In this document: in pieces, positions 16,122-23,800 of the stretch
Layout of the letters: the number at the start of each line of letters is the position of its first letter
How positions within the stretch are numbered: position 1 is the stretch's first letter
Source of the DNA: Vicinamibacteria bacterium
GTDB taxonomy: Bacteria; Acidobacteriota; Vicinamibacteria; Fen-336; JAGNNV01
Direction: 5' to 3'
Assembly (NCBI GenBank): GCA_017990495.1
Contig: JAGNNV010000016.1
Span: forward strand, 1 to 32,083
Length of the DNA stretch: 32,083 bases
Notes under the pieces: generated by a model
Told to the model about the DNA's origin: nothing
Databases searched by the model: none
Seen by the model: only the letters and a program-made list of their open reading frames with translations
Translations under genes and position numbers: made by a program

Positions 16122-17111
16122 ATGGCACGGGCCGCGATCGTGCTCGGAGCGTTCGGGTTCGCAGGGGTGAACCTCCTCGCCTACGGGCACGCCCGCACCA
16201 TGACGCACTTCGAGAAGTCGGGATTCCGAACCGGGGCGCCCGAATCGCTCACGATCCCCCAGAAGCTGAAGGTCCTGGCCGGGGGAGTGACCCTGCCCAA
16301 ACCCCGGAACGACATCACACCTCTCGAGCGGGACATGCCCTTCGACACCTGGACGATACCGGTCGAACCCTCGGTGTCCCTGGAAGCCTGGAGGATTCGT
16401 GTCCCTGATTCGAAGGGGACGGTTGTCCTGTTTCACGGGTACGCAGATCGCAAAGCATCGACGCTTGCCGAGGCCGGGGGTTTTCGAAGCGAGGGCTGGG
16501 AGCCAGTGCTCGTCGATCTGCGCGGCAGCGGGGGTTCTTCGGGTGAGACCACGAGCATCGGCTTCCACGAGGCTCGGGATGTCGAAGCCGCGGTCCGATT
16601 CGCGCGGTCCCAGTCTCCCGGAGGCCCGCTCGTTGTGTGGGGGGCCTCCATGGGGGCCGCGGCCGCACTGCGTGCGGTCGGCGCGCTGCACGTCGAGGTG
16701 GATGGCCTGATCCTGGAGGCGCCCTTTGCCACGCTCCGCAGCGCGGTGGTCAACCGGTTCCACTCTCTCGGCCTGCCCCCCTGGGGCCTCGCCGACCTGC
16801 TGGTTTTCTGGGGAGGTCGGCAGCAGGGGTTCGATGGGTTCGGACACAACCCCGTCGAGTACGCGCACAGCGTTCACGCTCCCACCCTCCTCATGCTTGG
16901 CAGCCAGGATGATCGCGTTCTAATGCCGGAGGGCCAGGCCATCTTCGACGCCTTGGCCGGGGAGAAGCAGTTCGAGGTCTTTGAAGGCCTCGGTCATCAG
17001 TCGTTGGTACGAGGTGGGCGTGGTCAATGGACCCGGGCGGTGCAGGCCTTCCTGGCTTCGGTGTCCGCGGCACGCATGGAACAACGCCGAGCGCGGTCTC
17101 CGAACGACTGA
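16122..17111 (+). CDS. Membrane-anchored alpha/beta hydrolase (serine aminopeptidase-like)
   Basis: This 329-residue protein has an N-terminal hydrophobic stretch (about 2-22), either a signal anchor or signal peptide, then an alpha/beta-hydrolase fold. VVLFHGYADRKAS carries the oxyanion HG motif, GASMG the nucleophile (S176), LGSQDDRVLMPEGQA the acid, and GLGHQSLV the histidine. It resembles the Hydrolase_4/BD-FAE class of esterase-like proteins; the substrate is unknown. ATG 16122 is chosen because GAGG at 16111-16114 precedes it by 7 nt. A GTG at 16107, directly after the RidA stop, would add five residues. It is the last gene of the phoD-led run and converges with the PilT-like gene. Confidence 0.78.
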   Translation: MARAAIVLGAFGFAGVNLLAYGHARTMTHFEKSGFRTGAPESLTIPQKLKVLAGGVTLPKPRNDITPLERDMPFDTWTIPVEPSVSLEAWRIRVPDSKGTVVLFHGYADRKASTLAEAGGFRSEGWEPVLVDLRGSGGSSGETTSIGFHEARDVEAAVRFARSQSPGGPLVVWGASMGAAAALRAVGALHVEVDGLILEAPFATLRSAVVNRFHSLGLPPWGLADLLVFWGGRQQGFDGFGHNPVEYAHSVHAPTLLMLGSQDDRVLMPEGQAIFDALAGEKQFEVFEGLGHQSLVRGGRGQWTRAVQAFLASVSAARMEQRRARSPND

Positions 17112-17148
17112 TTTCTCTGCGTTCGCCCCGGCGGTCCCTGAGCTGTCG

Positions 17149-18297
17149 CTACGGAAGGGTCCGAAGAAGCGCCTCGAGATCCTCAGGATGGACGGCCGCG
17201 GTCATGGCCTCCTGAGTTGTGACCTGGCCCGCCTTGACCAGACGTGAGAGACACTCCTCGAAGGTCATCGACCCGTAGGGACGTGTGATGGTGATCTCTT
17301 GATGGAGATTTTGGAGCTGATTGCGGCGAATCAGCTGCCGCGCCCCATAACCCACCATCAGAATCTCCGTCGCGGGGATGCGCCCCCCGCCCTGTTTGGG
17401 GAGGAGGACCTGGGTGATAACCGCGGCGAGACCCATGGCGATTTCCTGGCGGATCATCGGCTGACGCTCGGCCGGGAAGGAATCAGCGATTCGCGCCACG
17501 CATGAGGGCGTGTCCCCGGCGTGGAGTGTGGACAGGACGAGATGGCCGGTCTCCGCAGCCGCTAGGGCGGTGCGCATCGTCTCCGCGTCTCGCATCTCAC
17601 CCACCACGATGACGTCCGGCGCCTGGCGCATCGAGGACCGCAACGCGGTGGGAAAGTCGGGAGCGTCGATGCCCACCTCCACCTGCTCAACCACGCACCG
17701 CGCGTGGGGATGCTCGTACTCGATCGGATCCTCGATGGTGACGATATGACGCGCGTCACGCTGGTTGATCTCATTAACGATCGCCGCGAGGGTGGTGGTC
17801 TTGCCCGAGCCGGTGGCCCCCGCGATCAGCACCAGCCCGCGGGCGATGCGGGAAATGCGGTCCATTTCCTGAGGCAGGTTGAGCGCCCGGAGAGCCGGCG
17901 GCTTCGTGGGCAGAGCTCGTATCGCAGCGGCGGCGCGACCACGCTCGCGATGAAGATTGACTCGGAATCGGCCCAGGCCCGGAAGCCGAAGAGATGCGTC
18001 GGCGCTCCGTCCGTCACGATAGGCCTTGACCGCGTGGACGGGCAGTTCAGGGAAGACGATCTCCTCGATCTCCAGACTGTCGAGCTCCGCCCCCTTGAGC
18101 CGCATGAGGTCACCGCGGACGCGTGCGGTGGGAGGCAAACCGCTTACGAGCAGAAGGTCGCTCGCCCCCAGGATCACCGTTTCTCTCAGGAGGCTCACAA
18201 GTCGATGGTCGTCTCCGGCCAGACGGTCGGCCACGCGCTTCTCCCGCGCCGCGGTTGTGGCGTTCAACTCCTCGACTATTCGATCCAGCTCGGCCAT
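17149..18297 (-). CDS. PilT/PilU-family twitching motility ATPase
   Basis: This 382-residue secretion-type hexameric ATPase would power type IV pilus retraction or a related machine at the inner face of the membrane. After a short helical lead (1-30), the N-terminal domain has GASDLLLVSGLPPTARVRG; the usual SDLH histidine is replaced by leucine. The ATPase core has Walker A GATGSGKTTT (160-169), the Asp box TIEDPIEYEH, Walker B-like DVIVVGEMRD (228-237) and the His box TGHLVLSTLHAGD (250-262). A C-terminal ARQLIRRNQLQNL segment recalls the AIRNLIRE retraction motif. TATCAT lies 10 nt before ATG 18297. No pilB, pilC or pilin gene is in the window, so it is an orphan here. Confidence 0.9.
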   Translation of the reverse strand: MAELDRIVEELNATTAAREKRVADRLAGDDHRLVSLLRETVILGASDLLLVSGLPPTARVRGDLMRLKGAELDSLEIEEIVFPELPVHAVKAYRDGRSADASLRLPGLGRFRVNLHRERGRAAAAIRALPTKPPALRALNLPQEMDRISRIARGLVLIAGATGSGKTTTLAAIVNEINQRDARHIVTIEDPIEYEHPHARCVVEQVEVGIDAPDFPTALRSSMRQAPDVIVVGEMRDAETMRTALAAAETGHLVLSTLHAGDTPSCVARIADSFPAERQPMIRQEIAMGLAAVITQVLLPKQGGGRIPATEILMVGYGARQLIRRNQLQNLHQEITITRPYGSMTFEECLSRLVKAGQVTTQEAMTAAVHPEDLEALLRTLP

Positions 18298-18570
18298 GCC
18301 TTTGAGAATGATAGGCGTTGGACTCGCTCCTGAATCGGATCCCGTCGAGACCCGACGCTCAGATCACGAATGCGGGCCTCCCTGGTGGGGCGCGCAGCCT
18401 GACCTTGGGGCAAGCCACCCCGCGAGGTCGCTTCGACCGCTTCGCAGTGCGAACCACCCTCAGCGACCGGTTCGCACGGCTGGCTGAGGCCGGCTTGCCT
18501 CAGTTCCTCTTGACTCGTTGCAGGGAAGTCCTTGGGCCTTGCCCATATCCTCGGCGCTGAGCCGCCGCGC
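18298..18570. promoter_or_regulatory. Structured spacer between ilvE and the PilT-like gene
   Basis: No credible gene is seen in these 273 nt. Two perfect palindromes stand out: GTGCGAACC/GGTTCGCAC (18447-18455 and 18469-18477, 13-nt loop) and CTGAGGC/GCCTCAG (18484-18490 and 18497-18503, 6-nt loop). Both can fold on either strand; neither has a strong U-run on the minus strand. They may end the ilvE transcript, form part of a small RNA, or be a dispersed repeat. Near the PilT-like gene, TATCAT (minus, ending 10 nt before ATG) is a good -10 match. Confidence 0.45.
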
Positions 18571-19494
18571 CTACGGCTGGCAGTGGTCGAGCCAGGCGGC
18601 GTAGCGTGATTCCTGGCCGGTGGCGGCGCGCCTGAAGGTCTCGGCGAGGCGGGTGGTGATGGGACCTCGCACGCCGGACCCGATGGGCCGGAAGTCCAGT
18701 TCGCGGATGCCGAGAACCTCGGCCGCGGTGCCGCACACGAAGAGTTCGTCGGCCACGTAGAGCTGATCGCGCGTGAGCGCCTCTTCCCGCACCTCGTAGC
18801 CGAGATCACGGGCGATCGTGATCACGCTGTCGCGGGTGAGGCCCTCGAGGACGGTGGCGCGGTGGGGGGTGTAAAGCACGCCCTTGCGCACCGCGAAGAG
18901 ATTCTCCCCCGTGCCCTCGGCCACGAGGCCGGTGGGGTCGAGCATGAGCGCCTCATCGAAACCGAGTCGCGCCGATTCCGTGCGGGCCAGCACCGAGTTC
19001 CCGTAGTTCCCCGCGAGCTTCGACTTGGTCATCATGACGTTCGGGTGGTGGCGAGTGAACGACGAGACGTTGGCGCGCAGTCCGGAGGCCTCCGCTTCAG
19101 GGGAGACAAAGCCCTTCCATTCCCAGGCCGCGATGCCGAGGCCGGGCACGATGCCGAGCAGGTTCAGGCCCATGTGACCCGAGGCCGCGAAGAGGAGGGG
19201 GCGCACGTAGCACTCGGTGAAGCCGTTCTCCCGCACCACCGCTTTCGATCCTTCGATCACTTCCTCTTCGGTCCACGGCAGGGCCAGGAAGCCGAAGATG
19301 CGCGCGCTGGCGAAGAGTCGGGTGATGTGCTCCTTGAGCCTGAAAATGGCCGGACCCTTCGGCGTGTTGTAGGCCCGCATCCCTTCAAAGACCGCGGTCC
19401 CGTAGTGGAGGGCGGGGGTGAGAAACGGAACAACCGCCTTTTCCTGGGGGACGAGGGCCCCATTCATCCAGACGAACTTCGACTCGAGATTCAT
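18571..19494 (-). CDS. ilvE: Branched-chain amino acid aminotransferase, E. coli IlvE type
   Basis: This 307-residue PLP-dependent class IV transaminase catalyses the last step of Leu, Ile and Val synthesis. The short E. coli-like form is recognised by FVWMNGALVPQEKA, TPALHYGTAVFEGMRAY, CYVRPLLFAASGHMGLN, TKSKLAGNYGNSVLA with the Schiff-base lysine K159, LVAEGTGENLFAV, and LTRDSVITIARDLGY. It is a different subtype from the 373-residue BCAT at 2994-4115. It is preceded by a Leu/Ile/Val-rich leader ORF, an antiterminator/terminator pair and a 51-codon ORF that ends 10 nt before its ATG. It is therefore probably controlled by attenuation and by translational coupling. A TAGGCT box also lies 7 nt before ATG and overlaps the stop of the small ORF, so an internal leaderless start is possible. 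Confidence 0.94.
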   Translation of the reverse strand: MNLESKFVWMNGALVPQEKAVVPFLTPALHYGTAVFEGMRAYNTPKGPAIFRLKEHITRLFASARIFGFLALPWTEEEVIEGSKAVVRENGFTECYVRPLLFAASGHMGLNLLGIVPGLGIAAWEWKGFVSPEAEASGLRANVSSFTRHHPNVMMTKSKLAGNYGNSVLARTESARLGFDEALMLDPTGLVAEGTGENLFAVRKGVLYTPHRATVLEGLTRDSVITIARDLGYEVREEALTRDQLYVADELFVCGTAAEVLGIRELDFRPIGSGVRGPITTRLAETFRRAATGQESRYAAWLDHCQP

Positions 19495-19504
19495 GGGGCA
19501 AAGC

Positions 19505-19660
19505 CTAAACGCCCCAGCCGTACCCCCGCTCTGTGGTCTCGCGAAAATCGGCGGCCTCGTCCCGGCGCTCGGGCTCGGCGTCGCGGGGCCTTGGAGAGGA
19601 GGCGTCGGCTCGAGCCTCGCGGGACTCTTTGGTTGTTTCGGGTTCTTTGGCGGCGTTCAT
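19505..19660 (-). CDS. Small unrecognised 51-residue protein between attenuator and ilvE
   Basis: This short ORF has a good ribosome binding site (AAGGA at 19668-19672, 7 nt before ATG). It starts 27 nt after the terminator stem and stops 10 nt before ilvE. The product is hydrophilic and highly charged (many Glu, Arg, Asp and Ala), with a contrasting Gly/aromatic C-terminus, ERGYGWGV. Most codons end in G or C, as in neighbouring genes. I do not recognise the family. It could be a real small protein, a translational coupler feeding ribosomes to ilvE, or a second regulatory ORF. No signal peptide or membrane segment is present. Confidence 0.6.
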   Translation of the reverse strand: MNAAKEPETTKESREARADASSPRPRDAEPERRDEAADFRETTERGYGWGV

Positions 19661-19676
19661 GTTCTTTTCCTTGCTC

Positions 19677-19709
19677 AAAAATGAAAACCCCCGAGGTTTC
19701 CCTCGGGGG
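19677..19709 (-). terminator. Intrinsic terminator (attenuator) upstream of ilvE
   Basis: The arms CCCCCGAGG (19688-19696) and CCTCGGGGG (19701-19709) form a perfect 9-bp stem with a 4-nt loop. On the minus strand it is followed by TTTTCATTTTT (19687-19677), a classic U-tract. It lies between the leader ORF and the 51-codon ORF/ilvE, so it can abort transcription before ilvE. It also lies downstream of the DAHP synthase gene and could end that transcript. The plus-strand side lacks a good U-run. Confidence 0.85.
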
Positions 19710-19756
19710 CCTTTCGTCTCGCGGAAGCTTTATCGCTTCGCTAGACGGGACCCCCG
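19704..19756 (-). promoter_or_regulatory. Antiterminator helix competing with the ilvE terminator
   Basis: On the minus-strand RNA, CGGGGGUC (19756-19749, codons 32-35 of the leader ORF) can pair with GGCCCCCG (19711-19704). That segment takes most of the 5' arm of the terminator stem. The helix encloses and can stack on a second hairpin at 19747-19715: CGUCU/AGACG, then GCG/CGC and AAGC/GCUU around the loop GAUAAA. The leader stop codon (19741-19743) lies inside that hairpin. A ribosome reaching the stop would disrupt this structure and allow termination; one stalled earlier would leave it intact. Pairings were found by eye, and no energies were computed. Confidence 0.7.
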
Positions 19757-19851
19757 CCCGTAAGGACGATAAGAATGAGGCCAATAACCAGGGCGAGCGA
19801 CGACACGTCGCTCCGCAGGCGGTTGTGGCTCAGAAGGGTCTTGGTGGACAT
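19741..19851 (-). CDS. Leader peptide rich in Leu/Ile/Val, ilv-type attenuation
   Basis: This 36-codon ORF (ATG 19851, TAG ending at 19741) has codons 19-30 reading LALVIGLILIVL: ten of twelve residues are branched-chain amino acids. Its tail is TGGGPV. This is the composition of leader peptides such as those of the enteric ilv operons, in which ribosome stalling at scarce Leu/Ile/Val-tRNA controls a downstream terminator. It has its own promoter 9 nt upstream and no Shine-Dalgarno sequence, and it is followed by the antiterminator and terminator before ilvE. A small membrane peptide is the alternative reading, since the run is hydrophobic, but the placement favours attenuation. Confidence 0.8.
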   Translation of the reverse strand: MSTKTLLSHNRLRSDVSSLALVIGLILIVLTGGGPV

Positions 19852-19860
19852 CGAGGGCGG

Positions 19861-19890
19861 AGCGTACGGGGTGAAGCGAGTTGATGTCAA
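19861..19890 (-). promoter_or_regulatory. Promoter of the ilvE leader
   Basis: On the minus strand, consensus TTGACA (19890-19885) is followed by an 18-nt spacer and TACGCT (19866-19861), 9 nt before the leader ATG. The -35 box overlaps the stop codon of the DAHP synthase gene (19887-19889). The leader message would be leaderless or nearly so. Confidence 0.7.
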
Positions 19891-20744
19891 GCGTTCGAAC
19901 CAGAAGCCCGGGTGGTGAAGGGGAGAACCCGCGGACTTTCGAAAGAGCGGCCGCAGGCATCCGCGATGAGGCCGGCGTCTTTCATCAGGGCCTCGAAGGC
20001 CTCGAGAGACAGGCTCTGCGCGCCATCCGACAGCGCCCGTTCGGGGGCGTCATGAACCTCGATCATCACCGCGTCCGCACCCGCGGCGATGGCAGCCTTG
20101 GTCATCGGGGCCACACCGTCACGGCGCCCGGTGCCGTGAGAGGGGTCGATGGCGATGGGGAGATGGGAGAGAGCGCGCACCACGGGAATGGCGGAGAGAT
20201 CGAGGGTGTTGCGGGTGGCGCTCTCGAAGGTACGGATCCCGCGCTCGCAGAGGATGACGTTGGGATTGCCCTCGGCGAGGATGTACTCGGCCGCGAGCAG
20301 CCACTCTTCGATGGTCGCGGACATGCCGCGCTTCAACAGGACGGCGTTGGGGACGCGCCCCAGTTCGCGAAGCAGATCGAAGTTCTGCATGTTCCGCGTC
20401 CCCACCTGAAGGCAGTCGACCACGCGGGCCATCGACTCGACCTTGCGCACGTCCATCACCTCGCTCACGATTCTGAGCCCGGTCATAGCCCGGGCCTCGC
20501 CCAGCCACTTGAGCGCGTCATCTCCATGCCCCTGGAAGGAATACGGAGAGGTCCGAGGCTTGAACGCCCCGCCCCGCAGCAAGTGCGCGCCGGAAGCCTT
20601 CACAGACCGGGCGATGCGCATTAGATGGTCATGGCTCTCCACCGCACAGGGACCGGCGATGATGACGGTCTGACGACCGCCCACAACCACGTCACCGATC
20701 GAGACCTCGGTGGGCTCGGGTTTCGTGTTCCGCGACGATTTCAT
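19887..20744 (-). CDS. aroF: 3-deoxy-7-phosphoheptulonate (DAHP) synthase, type I beta
   Basis: This 285-residue TIM-barrel enzyme condenses phosphoenolpyruvate and erythrose 4-phosphate, the first step of the shikimate pathway. It belongs to the DAHP/KDO8P synthase group: AGPCAVES (30-37), LRGGAFKPRTSPYSFQG, LQVGTRNMQNFDLL, VLLKRGMSAT, NVILCERGIRTFE and the metal/substrate block IAIDPSHGTGRRD. Only about 25 residues precede the barrel. The ferredoxin-like or ACT/chorismate-mutase regulatory domain of many relatives is absent, so feedback control may be missing or act through another mechanism (inference). TAGACT ends 10 nt before ATG. The ilvE leader promoter begins at its stop codon, placing aromatic and branched-chain genes side by side. 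Confidence 0.93.
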   Translation of the reverse strand: MKSSRNTKPEPTEVSIGDVVVGGRQTVIIAGPCAVESHDHLMRIARSVKASGAHLLRGGAFKPRTSPYSFQGHGDDALKWLGEARAMTGLRIVSEVMDVRKVESMARVVDCLQVGTRNMQNFDLLRELGRVPNAVLLKRGMSATIEEWLLAAEYILAEGNPNVILCERGIRTFESATRNTLDLSAIPVVRALSHLPIAIDPSHGTGRRDGVAPMTKAAIAAGADAVMIEVHDAPERALSDGAQSLSLEAFEALMKDAGLIADACGRSFESPRVLPFTTRASGSNA

Positions 20745-20754
20745 GGGAAAGCGC

Positions 20755-20760
20755 AGTCTA
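20755..20760 (-). promoter_or_regulatory. Candidate -10 box of the DAHP synthase gene
   Basis: TAGACT on the minus strand ends 10 nt before ATG 20744, with no Shine-Dalgarno sequence between. The region about 17 nt further upstream is a GC hairpin and gives no -35 match. Confidence 0.4.
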
Positions 20761-20765
20761 TGCGC

Positions 20766-20794
20766 GCGGGGCGGCCCGGGCGGAGCCGCCCCGC
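20766..20794 (-). terminator. Strong GC hairpin after the Asp-box protein gene
   Basis: GCGGGGCGGC (20766-20775) and GCCGCCCCGC (20785-20794) form a perfect 10-bp stem with a 9-nt loop. It starts 7 nt beyond the stop codon of the minus-strand Asp-box gene and lies just upstream of the DAHP synthase -10 box. There is no U-tract on the minus strand, so termination would be weak or factor-dependent. Confidence 0.55.
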
Positions 20795-20801
20795 TTTGGG
20801 A

Positions 20802-23800
20802 CTATTTCTTCTTGCGCCAGATCTCTTCGGTCATGGGGGCGATGGGCGCGAGTTTCCGTTTGGCGAATTCGGCATTCAGCGCCGCCGTCTCCTTGGCCAC
20901 GCCACCGAACTTGGCCCAGGCCGCCTCGAGGTCGCGGGAAAGTGCGCTCATGCGGTCGAGCTGCGACTTCGTCGGACGTCCGTTGTAGGCGTTCACGTTG
21001 CCGTAAAGCATCCCGAGTTCCTCGCGGAGTTTCTCTTCGCCCGAGATTCCCTCGCCCTCCTGCTGAGCCACCAGGGCCACGCGCTGGGCCTCGAGACCGG
21101 CGGCGAAGGCGCTCACCCGCTTCGACAGTCCGGTTTCCTTCGGTCCGATCTTGCCTATCCGATCGTTCGCCTGATCCCGAAGATCAGCGATCGACTCGAC
21201 GAGCCAGGTCAGGCGTTCCACCAGGGCGAACAACTTCGCCGTGGTCTCAAGCTGCAGGGTTTGATCGGCCGCGCTGTAGGTGACCCGCGGGTCGCCCACC
21301 AGCGTGACTTCGCCTTTGTGGGTGTCCTTGTTCTTGATGGCAGTGACGGTGTATTTCCCCGCGGTGGCGCGCGCGCCGAAGAACGCGCCCAGGCTCGGGA
21401 TCACGCCGGCCCCGGCGGCGAAGCGGGGAGCCGGCTCGCGGGTGGCCCAGTGAATCCGGTTCACTCCGCGGCGTTTGGTGGCGGGGATGGTGGCGAGAAG
21501 CCGCCCGGCTCCATCGCGCACCTCGAACTTGAAATCGCCCACCACGTGACGACGCTTGGAGTAGTAGACGATGGCGGCGCCGCCGTCGGGGCTGACGCCC
21601 GCGAACTCATGATCGCCCTGCCAGGGCACGCCGCCGAAGCCGCCACCCTCGATCAGGAGCTGACCGGGACGGGTGGGCAGGAAGGCGAAGTCGGCGTCGA
21701 GGATGGCGGGGTTCAGGGCGCGCAGGGGCGTGATGTCGTCAACCACGTAGATGCCGCGGCCGTGGGTGGCGAGGACCAGGTCGTGATCGCGCGGGTGGAC
21801 CACGAGATCACGCACCGGAACCATGGGCAGGCCGCTCGTGAACTGGGCCCACTGCTTGCCGCCGTCGATGGTGAGGAAGAGGCCGGTCTCGGTGCCGAGG
21901 AAGAGCAGATCCGGGTTCACGGTGTCCTGTTTGACCACATGCGCGAAGCCCTTGGTGTCAGCGGTCGAAAGCGAGGTCCAGGTCTTGCCGAAGTCGGTGG
22001 TCCGCGCGACATAGGTGTTCATGTCGCCGGTCATGTGACCGTCGAAGGTGGCGAACGCGGTGGCTTCGTCGTGGGGCGAGGCGTCGACGCGGGAGACCCA
22101 GGTTCCCTTCGGAACGGGCACGCTCGCGGCAACGTTCGTCCAGGTCTTGCCACCGTCCCGGGTCACCTGGAGATTGCCGTCGTCGGTTCCCACCCAGATC
22201 ACCGAAGGATTCTTCGGCGACTCGCTGATGGCGAAGATGGTGGTGTGGTTCTCGGCCGTGGAGTTGTCGCGAGTGAGGCCCCCGGATTCGAGCTGGCGCT
22301 GCTTCTTCGGATCGTTGGTGGTGAGATCGGGCGAGATCTTCTGCCAGCTTTCGCCCCGGTCATTCGACCGGAACAGGAACTGCGCGCCGATGTAGAGCAC
22401 ACCCTTCTGGGTGGGCGAGAGGTGGATCGGGGTATTCCAGTTGAAGCGGTACTTGGGATCGCCCACGACCGGTGAGGGTTTGATGTCTTTCTGCTCGCCG
22501 GTCTTCCGACTGGTGCGGAAGATGTTGCCGCCCTGGTATTCGCTGTAGACGAGGTCCTCATCGAGGGGGTCAGGGAAAACCCAGAATCCATCGCCACCGC
22601 TGATCGAACGCCAGTCGCGGTTCCCGATGGGCCCGTTCCCGCGCGAAGGGCCCCACCACGAATTGTTGTCCTGCAGGCCGCCGTAGACGTTGAAGGGGAA
22701 CTCCATGTCGACAGCCACGTGGTAGTACTGGGCCAGGGGAAGGTTCTCCACGAAGAGCCACCGGTTGCCGCGATCCCACGAGTGGTAGGCGCCGCCGTCG
22801 GAGCCCATGAGCAACTCGTCGGTGTTCTTCGGGTTGATCCAGAGCGCGTGCACGTCGACGTGGAAATTCCCGGACAGCGCACTCCAGGTCCGGCCACCGT
22901 CATCGGAGGTGGCCGCCACCGTGCTCATCTTGTAGATGCGGTTGGGATTCTTCGGATCGCCAACCAGGCGCGAGTAATAGAAGGGCCGGCCCGCCACCAC
23001 CGACGCGTTGCTCATCAGGGTCCAGGTTTCCCCGGCATCTTCAGAGCGATAAAGACCCGAGGGTTTCGCCTCGACCGAGGCGTAGACGACACTCGACTTC
23101 GCGGGCGAAACCTCGACCGCGATGCGGCCCAGATCCCCCGCGGGCAATCCGTTCGTCAGCTTGCGCCAGGTGGCCCCGCCATCCGTCGACTTGAACAAAC
23201 CGCTCTTCGGACCACCGGAGTTGAAGAAGTCGGGCGAGCGGCGGTGCTGCCACATCGCGGCGTAGACGACCTTGCCGTCCTTCGGATCGATCGACAGGTC
23301 GGCGCAGCCGGTGTCGGGCGCGCCGGCAAGCGCCTTCTCCCAGGTCTTGCCCGCGTCTTTCGTGACATAGACACCGCGGTCGTCGCTGTCGTTGAAGAGC
23401 GGCCCCAGGGCGCAGGCAAAGACCTTGGCGGAGTCGGAGGGATCGATGGCGACCCGGGCGATGCGCTCGGTCTTCTCGAGCCCCAGCTTCTGCCAGTTGT
23501 CGCCGCCATCGGTGGAGCGATAGATCCCGTCCCCGACGGAAACGCTGTTGCGCACCCAGGTTTCACCGGTTCCCACCCAGATCGTCTTGGGGTTCTTGGG
23601 GTCGACCTTGAGATCACCCACCGATGGGTTGTACTTGTCGAAGATCGGTTTGAACCGCACGCCACCGTCGTCGGACTTCCACACCCCTCCCGAGGCCGCG
23701 CCGACGTAAACGGTGAGGCGGTCTCCCGCCACCCCATCGAGGGCGGAAACGCGGCCGCTCATCACCGCGGGCCCGATGCTTCGGGCTTCGAGTCCGCCGA

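Noticed and set aside
19891-19910. tRNA T-arm-like GTTCGAACC
   Set aside because: It falls in the coding end of the DAHP synthase gene and no acceptor or anticodon arms can be drawn around it.
20625-22475. 616-codon plus-strand frame over the Asp-box gene
   Set aside because: Shadow frame; the minus-strand product has a signal peptide and about ten Asp boxes.
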